Origin: Henckelia pumila
Taxonomy: Eukaryota; Streptophyta; Magnoliopsida; Lamiales; Gesneriaceae
Direction of reading: 5' to 3'
Length of the DNA: 64,000 bases
Assembly: GCF_033568475.1 (NCBI RefSeq)
Contig: NC_133123.1
Coordinates: 160,967,753 to 161,031,752, forward strand
A program made the position numbers and the translations under genes. Positions within the stretch are counted from its first letter, which is position 1. Each line of letters starts with the position of its first letter. The notes beneath the pieces are model-generated. The model saw only the letters and a list, made by a program, of their open reading frames with translations. It ran no database searches and was not told where the DNA came from. Of the stretch, positions 1 through 11,721 are shown in pieces.

Positions 1-432
1 ATAAACTTATTTACTTCGATGTTCAGGATGTGTATGATAATTTTTTTAAACAACCTAACTATGAATACAATGCTTATCTACATGATGTGAAGGGCAAAAA
101 TGGATGTCAAGTAGGTACCGTATTGAATTTTGCAATTGAATACGAATTCCTACCTAGCAGCAGCTGTTCGGCTCCTTTCGAGAGGAATCTTTTATCGAAG
201 TTCAACAATAAGGTAAAAATCTCAACGACGAACTTTATTATTTTACATGCACCTAGCATATTTTTTCCATTCGTAGCCAACAAGATACATAATAGGTTAT
301 TACGACATCATATCACGAAAGCAAACATTCAAAACGGATGGAACTAATCCTATAGTTGCACAGATGAAATGGTCGCCTTCATTTAAAGAAAACAAAAAGA
401 TGTGTGCAGTACTGTTCTACTATACATATTAA
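1..432 (+). pseudogene. Papain-like cysteine protease remnant, copy 1 (3' part only)
   Basis: This is the 3' portion of the first gene copy; its 5' end is outside the window. The first exon part ends at 212. A 64-nt GT-AG intron covers 213-276. The second exon stays in phase to TAA at 430-432. The exon contains NGCQVGTVLNFAIEY, which resembles the GC-GG...A-EY segment of C1A (papain) peptidases. It differs from copies 2 and 3 in having a Glu codon where they have an in-frame TAA (PNYEYN against PNY-stop). Copy 1 may therefore be the least damaged, but its catalytic Cys region is not in view. The family assignment is inference from motif spacing. Confidence 0.45.
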
Positions 433-1019
433 TTAACCTACATGTAAGATTGCATAACAGTTTTAGTTATTTTATTTTAAAATATTGTGATAATTTTTGT
501 TTAGTAATAAATTTTGACATTTTGTGTGTTTCAATCAAGTATATGTGGTTGAGAATTGGTAAATCAGTTATCCTGTTAATTTATTTATATTGTTTCGGCC
601 TTGGTTGTAGTGTAAAACTTCTGTAAATTTTTGTCAAATTATTTGATCACATTTTCAGATAACGGGTTAGTTCAGTTTATTTTTAAATGCATCATCTTGA
701 TTCAAATTAAAATCGGAGTTGATGGAATGCCACAATATCCCATTAAACTTGATGACAGTCTTATTTCTTGATTGCGACATTTTTAAATACATGTAGTACT
801 ACGTTGTAAAATTTGCAGTGAGCAGTTAATGTAGATTATTTTTTTGGGATGACTGTTTTTTGTCTTTGATAAATATTGACAACCTTATTTATTGATTGTG
901 GCATGCTTCGTTCATAAATGAGAGATGGGGGAATAGAGCTCGAGCATAGACTCTCCCCTCCTCTCTGTCTTCACCATCATCCATTTCACGTCGCTTCTTA
1001 TCCATCGCTCCATTTCATC

Positions 1020-1636
1020 ATGAAGAACAAAGACCAATTACAATCTGAATTTCTGAGTGAATTCACTAAGTTTGGATTCACGGTGGCTCGAATTAATTTT
1101 CGTCTTTCGAAATATCTTTCTGAAACAACATACCAATGGTTCTTGTACGTTCGTTGCCTGTGTCACTGTCGTAGAGATGCTCTATCGGATGTTCAATAAG
1201 GAGGTTGATGACTGGGATAAAACTTTTCATTTCGATGTTCAGGATGTGTATGATAATTTTTTTAAACAACCTAACTATTAAGACAATGCTCATCTGCTTA
1301 ATGTGAAGGGCAAAAATGGATGTCAAGTAGGTACGGTATTGGATTCTGCAATTGAATACGGATTCTTACCTAACAGCAGATGCTCGGCTCCTTTTCAAAG
1401 AAATCTTTTATCGCAGTTCAAAAATAAGGTAAAAATCTTAACTACAAACTTTATTATTTGACATGCGCCTAACACATTTTTTCCATTCGTAGACAACAAG
1501 ATACATAATAGGTTATTACGACATCATATCACGAAAGCAAACATTCAAAACAGATGGAACTAATCCTATAGTTGCACAGATGAAATGGTCGCCTTCATTT
1601 AAAGAAAACAAAAAGATGTGTGCAGTACTGTTCTAA
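1020..1636 (+). pseudogene. Papain-like cysteine protease remnant, copy 2
   Basis: An ATG at 1020 follows a CT-rich leader and opens a frame beginning MKNKDQLQSEF. A second frame, open from about 1057, carries NGSCTFVACVTVVEMLY, which resembles the active-site region GSCWAF...VE of papain-type (C1A) peptidases, and downstream NGCQVGTVLDSAIEY, resembling the conserved GC-GG block. The two frames differ by one nucleotide, so the N-terminus is frameshifted or wrongly joined. A TAA follows PNY at about 1279. The intron is 1429-1492 (64 nt, GT-AG) and the second exon is open to TAA at 1634-1636. The Trp after the catalytic-type Cys is replaced by Thr, and I see no prodomain. This is probably dead; the family call is moderately supported. 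Confidence 0.5.
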
Positions 1637-2235
1637 TATACATATTAATTAACCTACATGTAAGATTGCATAACAGTTTTAGTTGTTTTATTTTAAAATA
1701 TTGTGATAATTTTTGTTTAGTAATAAATTTTGACATTTTGTGCGTTTCAATCAAGTATATGTGGTTGAGAATTGGTAAATCAGTTATCCTGTTAATTTAT
1801 TTATATTGTTTCGGCCTTGGTTGTAGTGTAAAACTTTTGTAAATTTTTGTCAAATTATTTGATCACATTTTCAGATAACGGGTTAGTTCAGTTTATTTTT
1901 AAATGCATCATCTTGATTCAAATTAAAATCGGAGTTGATGGAATGCCACAATATCCCATTAAACTTGATGACAGTCTTATTTCTTGATTGCGACATTTTT
2001 AAATACATGTAGTACTACGTTGTAAAATTTGCAGTGAGCAGTTAATGTAGATTATTTTTTTGGGATGACTGTTTTTTGTCTTTGATAAATATTGACAACC
2101 TTATTTATTGATTGTGGCATGCTTCGTTCATAAATGAGAGATGGGGGAATAGAGCTCGAGCATGGACTCTCCCCTCCTCTCTGTCTTCACCATCATCCAT
2201 TTCACGTCGCTTCTTATCCATCGCTCCATTTTATC

Positions 2236-2813
2236 ATGAAGAACAAAGACCAATTACAATCTGAATTTCTGAGTGAATTCACTAAGTTTGGATTCACGGT
2301 GGCTCGAATGAATTTTTGTCTTTCGAAATATCTTTCTGAAACAACATACCAATGGTTCTTGTACGTTCGTTGCCTATGTCACTGTCGTAGAGATGCTCTA
2401 TCGGATGTTCAATAAGGAGGTTGATGACTGGGATAAAACTTTTCATTTCGATGTTCAGGATGTGTATGATAATTTTTTTAAACAACCTAACTATTAAGAC
2501 AATGCTCATCTGCTTAATGTGAAGGGCAAAAATGGATGTCAAGTAGGTACGGTATTGGATTCTGCAATTGAATACGGATTCTTACCTAGCAGCAGATGCT
2601 CGGCTCCTTTTCAAAAAAATCTTTTATCGCAGTTCAACAATAAGGTAAAAATCTCAACTACAAACTTTATTATTTGACATGCGCCTAACACATTTTTTCC
2701 ATTCGTAGACAACAAGATACATAATAGGTTATTACGACATCATATCACGAAAGCAAACATTCAAAACGGCAGGAACCAATCCTATAGTTGCACAGATGAA
2801 ATGGTTTTCTTAG
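2236..2813 (+). pseudogene. Papain-like cysteine protease remnant, copy 3
   Basis: This has the same organisation as the copy one unit upstream: ATG at 2236, the same NGSC-containing second frame, the same TAA after PNY, and an intron at 2645-2708 with intact GT-AG. The second exon is cut short by TAG at 2811-2813, about 13 codons before the stop position of copy 2. A lesion shared with copy 2 (the TAA after PNY) predates their duplication. The early TAG is private to this copy. This points to an array duplicated after inactivation, not to three working genes. Confidence 0.5.
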
Positions 2814-3449
2814 TTTGAAGAAAACAAAAAGGTGTGTGTAGTATTGTTCTAGTATACATACTAATTAACCTACCTGTAAGATCTCATAATAGTTTTAGTG
2901 ATTTTATTTTAAAATAGTGTGATAATTTTTGTTTGACAAGAAATTTTGACATTTTGTGCGTTTCAATCAAGTAAATGTAGTTGAAAATTGGTAAATTGGA
3001 ATTCTGTTAAATTATTTATATTTTTTCGGCCTTGGTTGTAATGTAAAACTTCTATAAATTTTTCTAAATTATTTGATCACATTTTCAGATATTGGGTTAG
3101 TTCAGTTTATTTTTAAATGCATGATCTTGATTCAAATTAAAATCGAAGTTGATGGAATGTCACAATATTCCATTAAACTTTATGACAACCTTATTTCTTG
3201 ATTACGACATTTTTAAATACATGTAGTTCTACGTTGTAAAATTTGCAGTGAGCAGTTAATATAGATTATTTGTTTGGGGTGGCTGTTTTTTGTATTTGAT
3301 AAACCTTGACAACCTTATTTCTTAATTGTGGCATGCTTCGTCCATAAATAAGAGATGGGGGAATAGAGCTCAATTATAGACTCTCCTCTCGTCTTTGTCT
3401 TCACAATCCTCCATTTCACGTCGCTTCTTATCCATCGCTACATTTCATC

Positions 3450-3638
3450 ATGAAGAACAAAGACCAATTACAATCTGAATTTGTAAGTGAATTCTCTAAG
3501 CTTGGATTGACGGTGGCTCGAATGAATTTTTGTTTTTTGGAATATCTATCCGAAACAACAGACCAATGGTTCTTGTACGTTCGTTGCCTGTGTCACTGTT
3601 GTAGAGATGCTCTATCGGATTTTCAAAAAAGAGGTTGA
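3450..3638 (+). pseudogene. Papain-like cysteine protease remnant, copy 4 (5' end only)
   Basis: Only the first 62 codons of the ATG frame are present (MKNKDQLQSEFVSEFSKLG...). The parallel frame that holds the NGSC motif has two TGA codons here that the other copies lack. Similarity to the other units ends at about 3638, inside what would be the first exon, so the array was cut or stopped copying here. The following sequence (3640-3750) shows no match to the unit. Confidence 0.45.
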
Positions 3639-3640
3639 TC

Positions 3641-5330
3641 CAACTTTATGTTTTGAGTTTTGTCCAAATCATTATGAAAGAAAGTCCAAAATCATCCAGA
3701 AGTGTGTTGTGTGTAACGTATTTTTTTGCACTGACACATATTGGTAGAACGAGCATAATATTTCATTGAAATATCAAATTAGAGTGAGGCTAACACTTAA
3801 TCTAATACATAGAGCTACAAGTCTACAACTTTCATGTTTACCAGTTTTCCTAATTTAGGACGCAAAATAACGTTTAAGGCAGAACAATCCATGTTCGTGC
3901 TCGTGCAACTACCACCCCGCGTCTCGGCTGCGCTCGAGCGAGAATTTATTTTCGCTCGAACCCAAATGTTTCTGTCCAAAAAAATTTCACGCATGTTTTT
4001 AAGTCCTGAATTTATGTTTATGATATTTTAAGTATTTTTAAGAGTTCATATACAAAAAGTTTCAAGTTTTGATGTCAAGAACGGATGGAACGATATACAT
4101 AGATTTGTTTAGTTATGTAATGAATTATATGATAATATGTTCTCACGAAAATTATGTTCATTATGAAAGCATGAAATTTTATGAACATAAAGATGATGTG
4201 CTCATTTTTATTTAAATAGCACGCATGATTTTCAAGCATGAAAGGATTTTAAAAGCATGACATGTTAAGTTTCAAGTTATTTTCAAGGTTCATGATGACA
4301 TGATGATTTTAAGATATTGTAAAATATGTTTCATGAACGATAAAAAGTTTTATGATATAAATGTTTTATGATGAGAAAATTTATGACGATTATGTTTATG
4401 ATGAGAAAACATTATGAAGTTTACAAAGTTATAATGATTAATGATGTTATGTATGCATGAAAACTTTTGATGTCTTGTGTGGACTGTGGTGGCAGTACGA
4501 GATTGGTGCCTCGGGATGAGCTCCGAAGATGACCTTTTCAAAAGAATAAAAGTTAATGTGCATATATATCGACGACGATCGGTATGGGACGATACGCATA
4601 TTGGCACAAGGCTGGTATTAACTGTACCACATTATGTGCTTGTTGTACAATGAACGTGATCACGAGACCCAAAAAATCTAATGATTGCCACATTTACACA
4701 TAATTTATACCCCAAATGAAGAAGTTGATTTTTATGAGCTATTGCCTGATGTTTATGTTCATGTTTTTCACATCCAAAAACTTATGATTTATTATGTTTA
4801 AGTGATGATTTCATATTTTTTATGTTTAAGTTTTTCACATCCAAAGCATGATGATTTTTATTATGTAATTATGTTGTTTATGAGTAATGCTTGTTGAGTC
4901 TTTATTAACACTATATTTGATTGGTGCAGTTGGATTTGATACTTAATGAATTAAAATCTTGGTAGAATGGCTGAAGAATCCAAGAGACGAAGACATTGCA
5001 TGATACGATTGTTCAAACCGCTGGCGTTTTAAAGCGAGAAACTTTGCATATTTATTTTTGTTGTTATATTATTTTTTGTATGACTTTTAAAAGTCAGTTT
5101 TGAGAAATGTTTAGATTTAGTATTTTATATGCCAGCCTCGGGGCGATGGATTTTATTACTTTTAAGTTTTTAACATTTATGTTGTTTAGTTCAGTACGAT
5201 AGTTTTTGTTTTTGGTACCACGAATGCTTTAAAAAGTATTTTCGCATTAAGTTTATTTTATTAAAATTCGTGTTTCGTCTGTTTTTCTAAGATTTCAATT
5301 GCGGTTCAGGTTCGCTATATAGGTAGTAGT
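3641..5330. other. Gene-free stretch, probably a decayed LTR
   Basis: No convincing coding frame. The segment 3900-3965 contains a GC-rich self-complementary block (GCTCGAGCGAG facing TCGCTCGA) inside AT-rich DNA. The part from about 4480 to 5160 has the mixed GC islands (for example GATTGGTGCCTCGGGATGAG) that I associate with plant Ty3/gypsy LTRs. I could not find matching TG/CA ends, a target duplication or a partner LTR, so the call is tentative. Confidence 0.3.
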
Positions 5331-5613
5331 TTTGGAGTATCTGTATAAAAACTGGCCGTTGTCTGTAGGATTGTATCATTTGTTTCAAATATTTTTATGC
5401 ATATTAGACTCATTAGATTTTAATTTCAATCTCGAGTCGTTGAACTTTCAAACGCGATGCATGACCTACACTTTATATTTGAAAAATATTCCCCACACTT
5501 TTCCGCATCTACGTTCTTGTAAAGATTTAAAAATATGGGACATCACATATTATGTAAAACATTATTTCTATAAATCTTTTAACTAGCTTTACAATCACAT
5601 ACTAATGTTTACT

Positions 5614-5649
<36 letters not shown>

Positions 5650-6240
5650 GTTGTTATATATTTGAGTTTTCAAGTTAATGAGGTAGAACTCATTTTTTTT
5701 ATCGTCCCGAGCCAAAGGACATGATCTAATTATTGTCTCGATTCCTTCAAACGACAAAAACAACAACAAAAAACATCATATTGCAAAACAAAACAAAAAC
5801 AACCAATTCCAAGTTAAATAGCTGACATATAAGTGCAATAAATTGCACTAAATCCTCATCAAACATATGGTATGGAGATTTTATTTACTAACTCTAAAAA
5901 TAAAGGCTAAAATAGGTATTTTGGGAGGATGGATCCCGCAATTAAAAATAATTTGGGAGATGTGGATTTTCTAAAAACCAATCCGATTGAATCGGATATT
6001 GGATTGGGTTCGAACTTCGGCTTTGGATAGACTCTTAATCAACCCGACCCATTTTCGACGCTGGATACGGACCATGCTAGATTAGATTCAGTCGTACTCG
6101 TACCCAAGGTCGGTTTTAGAATACCGTTGACTGTAATAAAACCATATTTTATTGCACCAAACTCCCAGCCGCCGCTGTTTCCGGCATGAGATCTGAAATT
6201 CCAATTATGCCCCCAAGAAACCCAACAATTCAGCGACAAG
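5331..6240. other. Intergenic DNA with an (ATT)n microsatellite
   Basis: AT-rich intergenic sequence upstream of the 668-aa membrane protein gene. About eleven ATT units lie at 5617-5649. Nothing else could be supported. Confidence 0.6.
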
Positions 6241-6377
6241 TCCCCGCAAATTGTAACGTGAACCCCGAAAGACTCTCTCTCTTTCTTCAGATCTCAGTAT
6301 TCAAGCTCCAGTGTGGCTGTGTGTAACAGTCACAGTTCGCCACAGCAATCGGTGCCGACTTCTGAGTATCAGATTGA
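6241..6377 (+). promoter_or_regulatory. Probable 5' leader/core promoter of the membrane protein gene
   Basis: The 137 bases before the ATG at 6378 include a pyrimidine-rich tract (CTCTCTCTCTTTCTTC, about 6273-6288), common in plant 5' leaders. No clear TATA box is visible. Transcript ends cannot be fixed from sequence alone. Confidence 0.4.
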
Positions 6378-8384
6378 ATGGCCAGTAGAGGAAAGTTAGT
6401 AACTTTACTGAATATTTGTTTGTTTCTTTCGGTTTCTTTTAGTTTTCCCCTGTTTTCTTGGTTAGTTCTTGCATCGGAGTTAGACCCATCTTCAGATTCA
6501 TTCTCGGTAATCGAAACGGAGAGGGATGATTTAAATACATCGAGGAAAGGTTTTCTGGATCGCGGAAGCGACCCTGATGCTGTTGTGCTGAGAAAACAAC
6601 AGCTTCAATTGGAAAAGCTCGAGGAATTAGTGAAAAACCTCACGGGGCTTGTTTCTAGATTAGAATCTCGATTGCCAGATGCTTCCGAAGGCGTAAAGGT
6701 TTCGCCTTTGTCATCATTACCTCAGGATGAATCAAGGGTTGTTGAAAAACTTGAAGAAGAAGTGGAATTCAAGAGTAAAGAAGGTGTTTTGCCTGAGGAA
6801 GTGGCTGGGGCAGGGTCTCGGGACCGGTTGGGGTCGGTGACGAAGTACAGTACATTTTGGTCCGAGAAGTTTCAGTTTGTTTCTGCTGTGAAGTTGGGTT
6901 CTAGCCCGACTTGTGTTGATGTGTTACCTTATAGGGATTTTGAGGGTATGAGTAAGTATTTTGCAGTTGGGGATGATAAGGGTAAGGTTTATGTGTTTTT
7001 GCGGAGTGGAGATGTGTCAGTGCAGTTTGATACGCACTCGGAGTTGGAGGAATCATCGCCTGTTTCTGCTATGGTGTCGTACTTGTCCGTTAGCAAGAAT
7101 GAGAGCAAGATTGTTACAGGGCATGAGAATGGGGTCATTGTGATGCATCGTGTTTGGGAGGTGTTGAATAGTGAGGAATTGAGTTTTCTTCGGGTGGAGA
7201 GAGTGGGAAGATTCTTGATGCCGGAGGGAGGGGGCTTCCGGATTAATATATTGGAGATGCATCATTTTGGAAGAAATAGGTACATTTTGTCGACGGATGG
7301 TGGTGGGAAAATTACCGTGTTTAAGGAGAATGGGATGGTTGCTGGGACCGCTACTCCTAACAGGCGACCGGTTGTATTCTTGAAGCAAAGGCTGTTATTT
7401 CTCACTGAGACTGGGGCAGGGTCATTGGATTTGAGGACAATGAGAGTAAAGGAATCCGAGTGTGAAGGGATGAACAATTCTGTTGTGAAGAGGTATGTGT
7501 TTGATGCTACAGACAGGTCCAAGGCATATGGGATCACCTCAGAAGGAGAATTGATTAACACGTTGTTGTTGGGCGATACCGTGAACTTTAAGTGTCGAAT
7601 TAGATCAAAACGAAAAGTGGATCTTGACGAGTCTGTCGCCTTGCAGGCAATCAAAGGTTATTTGTTGATTGCAAATAGGGAGAAGATTTTTGTGTACAAT
7701 GTATCATCCCAGCATTATGTTAGGTCTGGTGGGCTGAGATTGCTGTTTTCCGCTGGATTTGATGAGATTATAACATCTTTTTTACATCAGCAAGTGGTCA
7801 ATACAAATGATGATAAAGGAATGCAAATACCACTAATCACCAGTGACCACGAGAAGCTTGTTATACTCGGTCTTGGGAAAGGATACATGGCAATGTATCG
7901 TTCCAATCTTCCGGTGTTCAAAAACGAGTTTAATAGCATCTTGTGGTCTAGCCCGGTTTTGGTTTTCATTCTTTTCCTGTTTGGGGCATGGCAGTTTTTT
8001 GCCAATAAAAAGGAGGCACTCACTTCCTGGGGACCCGACGATCCATTCAGTTCCACACCCGTCACTGACGGAGCTCCATTGGGATCTGTTACAGGCGACA
8101 GGTCTTTTGCTGAATCCTCAAGAAATTCTGAAATCATGGATGTGAGAGGGGGTGGATTAAGAGGCCCTTCAAGAAGGTATGGGTCTCCATCGCGGTATCC
8201 AGGTGGAGCAGCTGGTCCTTACCGGCCTGGCACTGATGCAGATTCTAGGCCTGCTTCCGTCGAGCCCCGGTACAGAGCAGCTTCTGAGCTGAACTTTAGA
8301 GGCTCCGCTGTGGAAGCTACGGGTGCAGCAAAGCGAAGGGACGGTCTGTTTGTAAATAGTCAAGTTGCAGATGATAGCAATTGA
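6378..8384 (+). CDS. Plant membrane protein, At1g75140-like (uncharacterised family)
   Basis: An intact intronless frame of 668 codons. Residues about 8-33 are a hydrophobic signal peptide or signal anchor (LVTLLNICLFLSVSFSFPLF). Residues about 70-100 form a leucine-rich coiled coil (LRKQQLQLEKLEELVKNL). Residues about 150-510 look like repeated beta strands of a propeller-type fold, with short phrases such as FAVGDDKGKVYVF and VTGHENGVIVMHR. A second hydrophobic helix lies at about 523-541 (SSPVLVFILFLFGAWQFFA). The last 120 residues are a Gly/Ser/Arg/Pro-rich tail. The likely topology is a large lumenal or extracytosolic domain and a cytosolic tail. I recognise the layout as that of the uncharacterised plant membrane protein typified by Arabidopsis At1g75140; the function is unknown. 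The start is the first ATG after the leader and opens directly into the signal sequence. Confidence 0.75.
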   Translation: MASRGKLVTLLNICLFLSVSFSFPLFSWLVLASELDPSSDSFSVIETERDDLNTSRKGFLDRGSDPDAVVLRKQQLQLEKLEELVKNLTGLVSRLESRLPDASEGVKVSPLSSLPQDESRVVEKLEEEVEFKSKEGVLPEEVAGAGSRDRLGSVTKYSTFWSEKFQFVSAVKLGSSPTCVDVLPYRDFEGMSKYFAVGDDKGKVYVFLRSGDVSVQFDTHSELEESSPVSAMVSYLSVSKNESKIVTGHENGVIVMHRVWEVLNSEELSFLRVERVGRFLMPEGGGFRINILEMHHFGRNRYILSTDGGGKITVFKENGMVAGTATPNRRPVVFLKQRLLFLTETGAGSLDLRTMRVKESECEGMNNSVVKRYVFDATDRSKAYGITSEGELINTLLLGDTVNFKCRIRSKRKVDLDESVALQAIKGYLLIANREKIFVYNVSSQHYVRSGGLRLLFSAGFDEIITSFLHQQVVNTNDDKGMQIPLITSDHEKLVILGLGKGYMAMYRSNLPVFKNEFNSILWSSPVLVFILFLFGAWQFFANKKEALTSWGPDDPFSSTPVTDGAPLGSVTGDRSFAESSRNSEIMDVRGGGLRGPSRRYGSPSRYPGGAAGPYRPGTDADSRPASVEPRYRAASELNFRGSAVEATGAAKRRDGLFVNSQVADDSN

Positions 8385-8457
8385 CTGTTTTGTTTCCAAG
8401 CCATATTCTAATAACATTATTTTCCTTTATGCCATTTGCATTATCAAAGTGAGCTAT
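8385..8457 (+). other. Probable 3' untranslated region of the membrane protein gene
   Basis: AT-rich sequence after the stop codon. No single polyadenylation signal stands out. The 3' UTR may extend into the duplicated segment that starts at 8458. Confidence 0.4.
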
Positions 8458-9663
8458 ATATGATTTTGTACATGGGAACACATAATTGCGATGTCTAAAT
8501 CTGCTTTTCCCAAACACTTTAAAGACTGATTTTACTATAAATTTCAATTTGACTCATGGAGTTGGCCACTTAAAACCAGTGCCGATTGAGGCGAAGTGGC
8601 AGCTAAAACTTTTCTTTGCATATCCTTCTTAAAAATTTTGATATCCCTTTTGTGTGGTACTTACAACCTCAACGTGTTTGGTTCATGTTGAAGTTGTGCA
8701 ACCTTGATATTCCTCTGATGAGCAGATGTCGTTTCCCTAGCACGACATTCGTCATGCTTGTTAGTTTCCATACATCTTTTCTTGGCCATGGTAACTTCTG
8801 GCAATGGATCTTGCTAACATTTTTCGATCCGTACAAGTGTTTAAAACGATTTGAGAGTCGTCTAGAATCGTTCCTGGCTTTGTTTCATGGAACTTTAGGA
8901 GTGTGAAATTCTAATGCTCATTTGGCCTCAGGTCAACCAGACAACCACAATGTTGCTCCTTGATAAGGTGATTTCCTGTGATATGAATCATTCACTATTG
9001 TGTGAAGGATGAATTTTATTAGTGGGTGAGAAAAGTAATTCATTTTAATTTTTTTCAAAAAATAATAATAAAAGATTTTATAATTTGTTAGGATACTTCA
9101 GTAAGCATGTATAGAAAATATCTAAAACTATGGTAATTTGAATTTTATTCCCATGGTGCCAGTACTCTCGTAATTCCAGTCGTGTATTAGAAGAATTTGA
9201 ACTAAAAGTCCGTTTTAATTTTATTGTAGGTAGTTTGTGAGACCAATGATATTTATTATTACAATAAATAGTTATGTTCTTATAGTTCAAATTAGTACTT
9301 TATCATGGATAATTAAATTAAAGAATCTATTTCACAAAATTTTCACGTGCACGAGACTGTTTCACAAAATTTTCACGATATATCTTGTCTGATTTTATAG
9401 ATTACTTCGATTTGGGTGAACGTCCAATTTAGCTCGGCAGGAGCATTTGTCTAACTACATCGTTAAACAATTACCAAAAATAAAAAATAAAAAAAAAATG
9501 ACACCTTATTCTACTTTTTTTAAAAAAATTTAATAAACACCTTATTCTACTTATAACACCAGTTTATAGTAATATAAATAAATAAATGTAACTCTCTAGT
9601 ATCATACACGAGATTTTGGAAGCACGAGGCTAACTTTAAATATTTGGATATATATATATATAT
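8458..9663 (+). repeat. Duplicated downstream flank, copy A
   Basis: From TATATGATTTTGTACATGGG onward this segment matches 10537-11502 along its whole length, with small indels. The match resumes at about 34895-35045 (AATAAACACCTTATTCTAC and following). Copy A is continuous; copy B is split by a MULE. No coding frame is conserved between the copies, so this is noncoding DNA (3' UTR plus flank). It ends in a (TA)n run next to a MULE-type terminus. Confidence 0.8.
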
Positions 9664-10536
9664 GGGCAAATTCTCATTAAATCCCCATTAACAAACTCAA
9701 ATTGTTTCTCAGTCCCTGCGTCAGATTTTATATGTTTCCACTCCCTGACAAAAGCTTGACATGTGTTTGAACTCCCTAATTAAGGCTAAATTACAAAACT
9801 GTCCTCAACTTTAAATAAAACCCAATAATACCCATTTGAACAATAAATCTATATTTAATAATAGCTATTTTCTCTCTTCAATCCAACGTTTTCCCAATGT
9901 TCTTCCTCCTTGAACCCTTACGGATAAATCAACGACGATCTACACATTTCTGTCAACATTTAGTGCAATAAATTGAGGCGAAATGAGTTTAAAGCCAAGA
10001 CCATTTCGAATTCTTTGCGAAAAAATAGAATCGAATCAACAAGTTTAAGGTATAATTTTTTTTTGAAAAATTAAGAAATTTTTATATCAAACTACGCCTT
10101 GATGATAGTGGTTTTTTTTTTTTTTTCCAATTGAATTATTCTTTGAGGATTGTCTACTTGTATATGTTGTTTTGTGGTTATGTTTAAGTTCCAACCATCG
10201 CATGAATTATACAGGTTTGATGGACAATATTTAAGTTTTATGTATATGAGTGAGTCTGTGTTCATTTCAACCAATTGTGGATTGATTATTTAAAATTCAT
10301 AATTGTTCTCGATTATAACGATTTTATTGTCAATTTTTATATTTTAGAACTAGATTATAAATATTATATGAACGATCCTTATAGTATTCAAATCTGCTAC
10401 CTAAAAGTGTGATTTTGTGATTTTTGTTATTGTTGTTGTGGAATATATTATGAATAAAGTCATGATCTTCGTTGTTTATCTTATTGTTGTTGTTTTTGTG
10501 AAATATGTTTGAGCGATTCTTTGAGATTTGTTATGG
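9664..10536 (+). mobile_element. Fragment with one MULE-type terminus
   Basis: The sequence starting GGGCAAATTCTCATTAAATC, with following CAGTCCCTGCGTCAGATT and ACTCCCTGACAAAAGC phrases, matches the terminal inverted repeats of the elements at 11503-34862 and 54970-62918. No matching right terminus is visible before 10537, so the other end is lost or too diverged. The interior is AT-rich with a T run at about 10112-10126 and no coding frame I can support. Confidence 0.5.
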
Positions 10537-11502
10537 TATATGTGATTTTGTACATGGGAACACATAATTGCGATGTCTAAATCTGCTTTTCCCAAACACG
10601 TTAAAGACTGATTTTACTAAAAATTTCAATTTGACTCATGGAGTTGGCCACTTTGAACCAGTGCCGATTGAGGCGAAGTGGCAGCTAAAACTTTTCTTGC
10701 AGATCCTTCTGTAAAAATCTTGATATCCTTTTTGTGTGGTACTTACAACCTCAACATGTTTGGTTCCTGTTGAAGTTGTGCAACCTTGATATTCCTCTGA
10801 TGAGCCGATGTCGTTTCCGTAGCACGCCATTCGTCATGCTTGTTAGTTTCCAGACATCTTTTGTTGGCCATGGTAACTTCTGGCATGGCAGTGGATCTTG
10901 CTAACATTTTTCGATTAGTATAAGTGTTTGAAACGATTTGAAAGTCGTCTAGAATCGATCCTGGCTTCGTTTCATGCAACTTTAGGAGTGTGAAATTCTA
11001 ATGCTCACTTGGCCTCGGGTCAACCAGACAACAACAATGTAGCTCCAGTGATTTCCAGTGCGATGAGTCTATTGCGTGAATGATGAATTTTATTAGCGGG
11101 TGAGAAAAGTAATTCATTTTTATTTTTTTCAAAAAATAAAATAAAATATTTTAAAATTTGTTAGGATACTTCAGTAAGCATGTATAGAAGAATATCTAAA
11201 AATATGGTAATTTGAATTTCCCAAGGTGCCAATACTCTCGTAATTCCAGTCGTGTATTAGAAAAATTTGAACTAAAAGTCTGTTTTAATTTTAGAGTAGG
11301 TATTTTGTGCGACTAATGATATTTATATTTACAATAAATAGTTTTATTTTTATAGTTCAAATTAATACTTTATTAAATTAAAAAATATATCATACAAAAT
11401 TTACACGTGCACGAACTGTTTCATGATATATCTTGTTTAATTTTATAGATTACTTCGATTGGGGTGAACGTGCAATTTAGCTCGGCAGAAGCATTTGTCT
11501 AA
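10537..11502 (+). repeat. Duplicated downstream flank, copy B left part
   Basis: Matches 8458-9453 of copy A, including TGATTTTGTACATGGGAACA at the left end and the segment ending GCATTTGTCTAA. Copy B is interrupted immediately after that point by the MULE and continues at 34872. Because copy A shows the uninterrupted sequence, it acts as the empty-site control for the MULE insertion. Confidence 0.8.
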
Positions 11503-11721
11503 GGGTGAATTGCTCGAAAATGCCCAAACACAAACTGAATTTTGTGTTCAGTACCTGTGTAAGTAAATTTGTGTTTGAGATCCCTTGTTGAATTTGTAAT
11601 CATGTGTCAGTCCCCATGAGCTAAAAATGACATCTATACCCATGGGCCCCTCAAGACAAACATCTAATTTTTTATTCCTGCACGAATTTATAGTTTGTTG
11701 CTTCTTTTTGTTCTTCGTTGA

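Larger units (their letters stand above)
1..3640 (+). repeat. Tandem array of about 1216-bp units carrying gene remnants
   Basis: Three consecutive units cover 1-1216, 1217-2432 and 2433-3640. The first two are nearly identical. The third is more diverged and shorter by about 2 bp. Landmarks recur at constant spacing: the start codon of the embedded gene is at 1020, 2236 and 3450, and the intron donor at 213, 1429 and 2645. The array runs off the left edge of the window. On the right, similarity stops at about 3638, where the third unit leaves the shared sequence. Each unit holds a promoter-like stretch, a CT-rich leader, a gene remnant with one 64-nt intron, and about 580 bp of AT-rich spacer. 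Unequal crossing-over is the simplest origin (inference). Confidence 0.9.

Noticed and set aside
8616..8906. 96-codon open frame in the gene flank
   Set aside because: The duplicate at 10700-11000 does not keep the frame, so it is noncoding.
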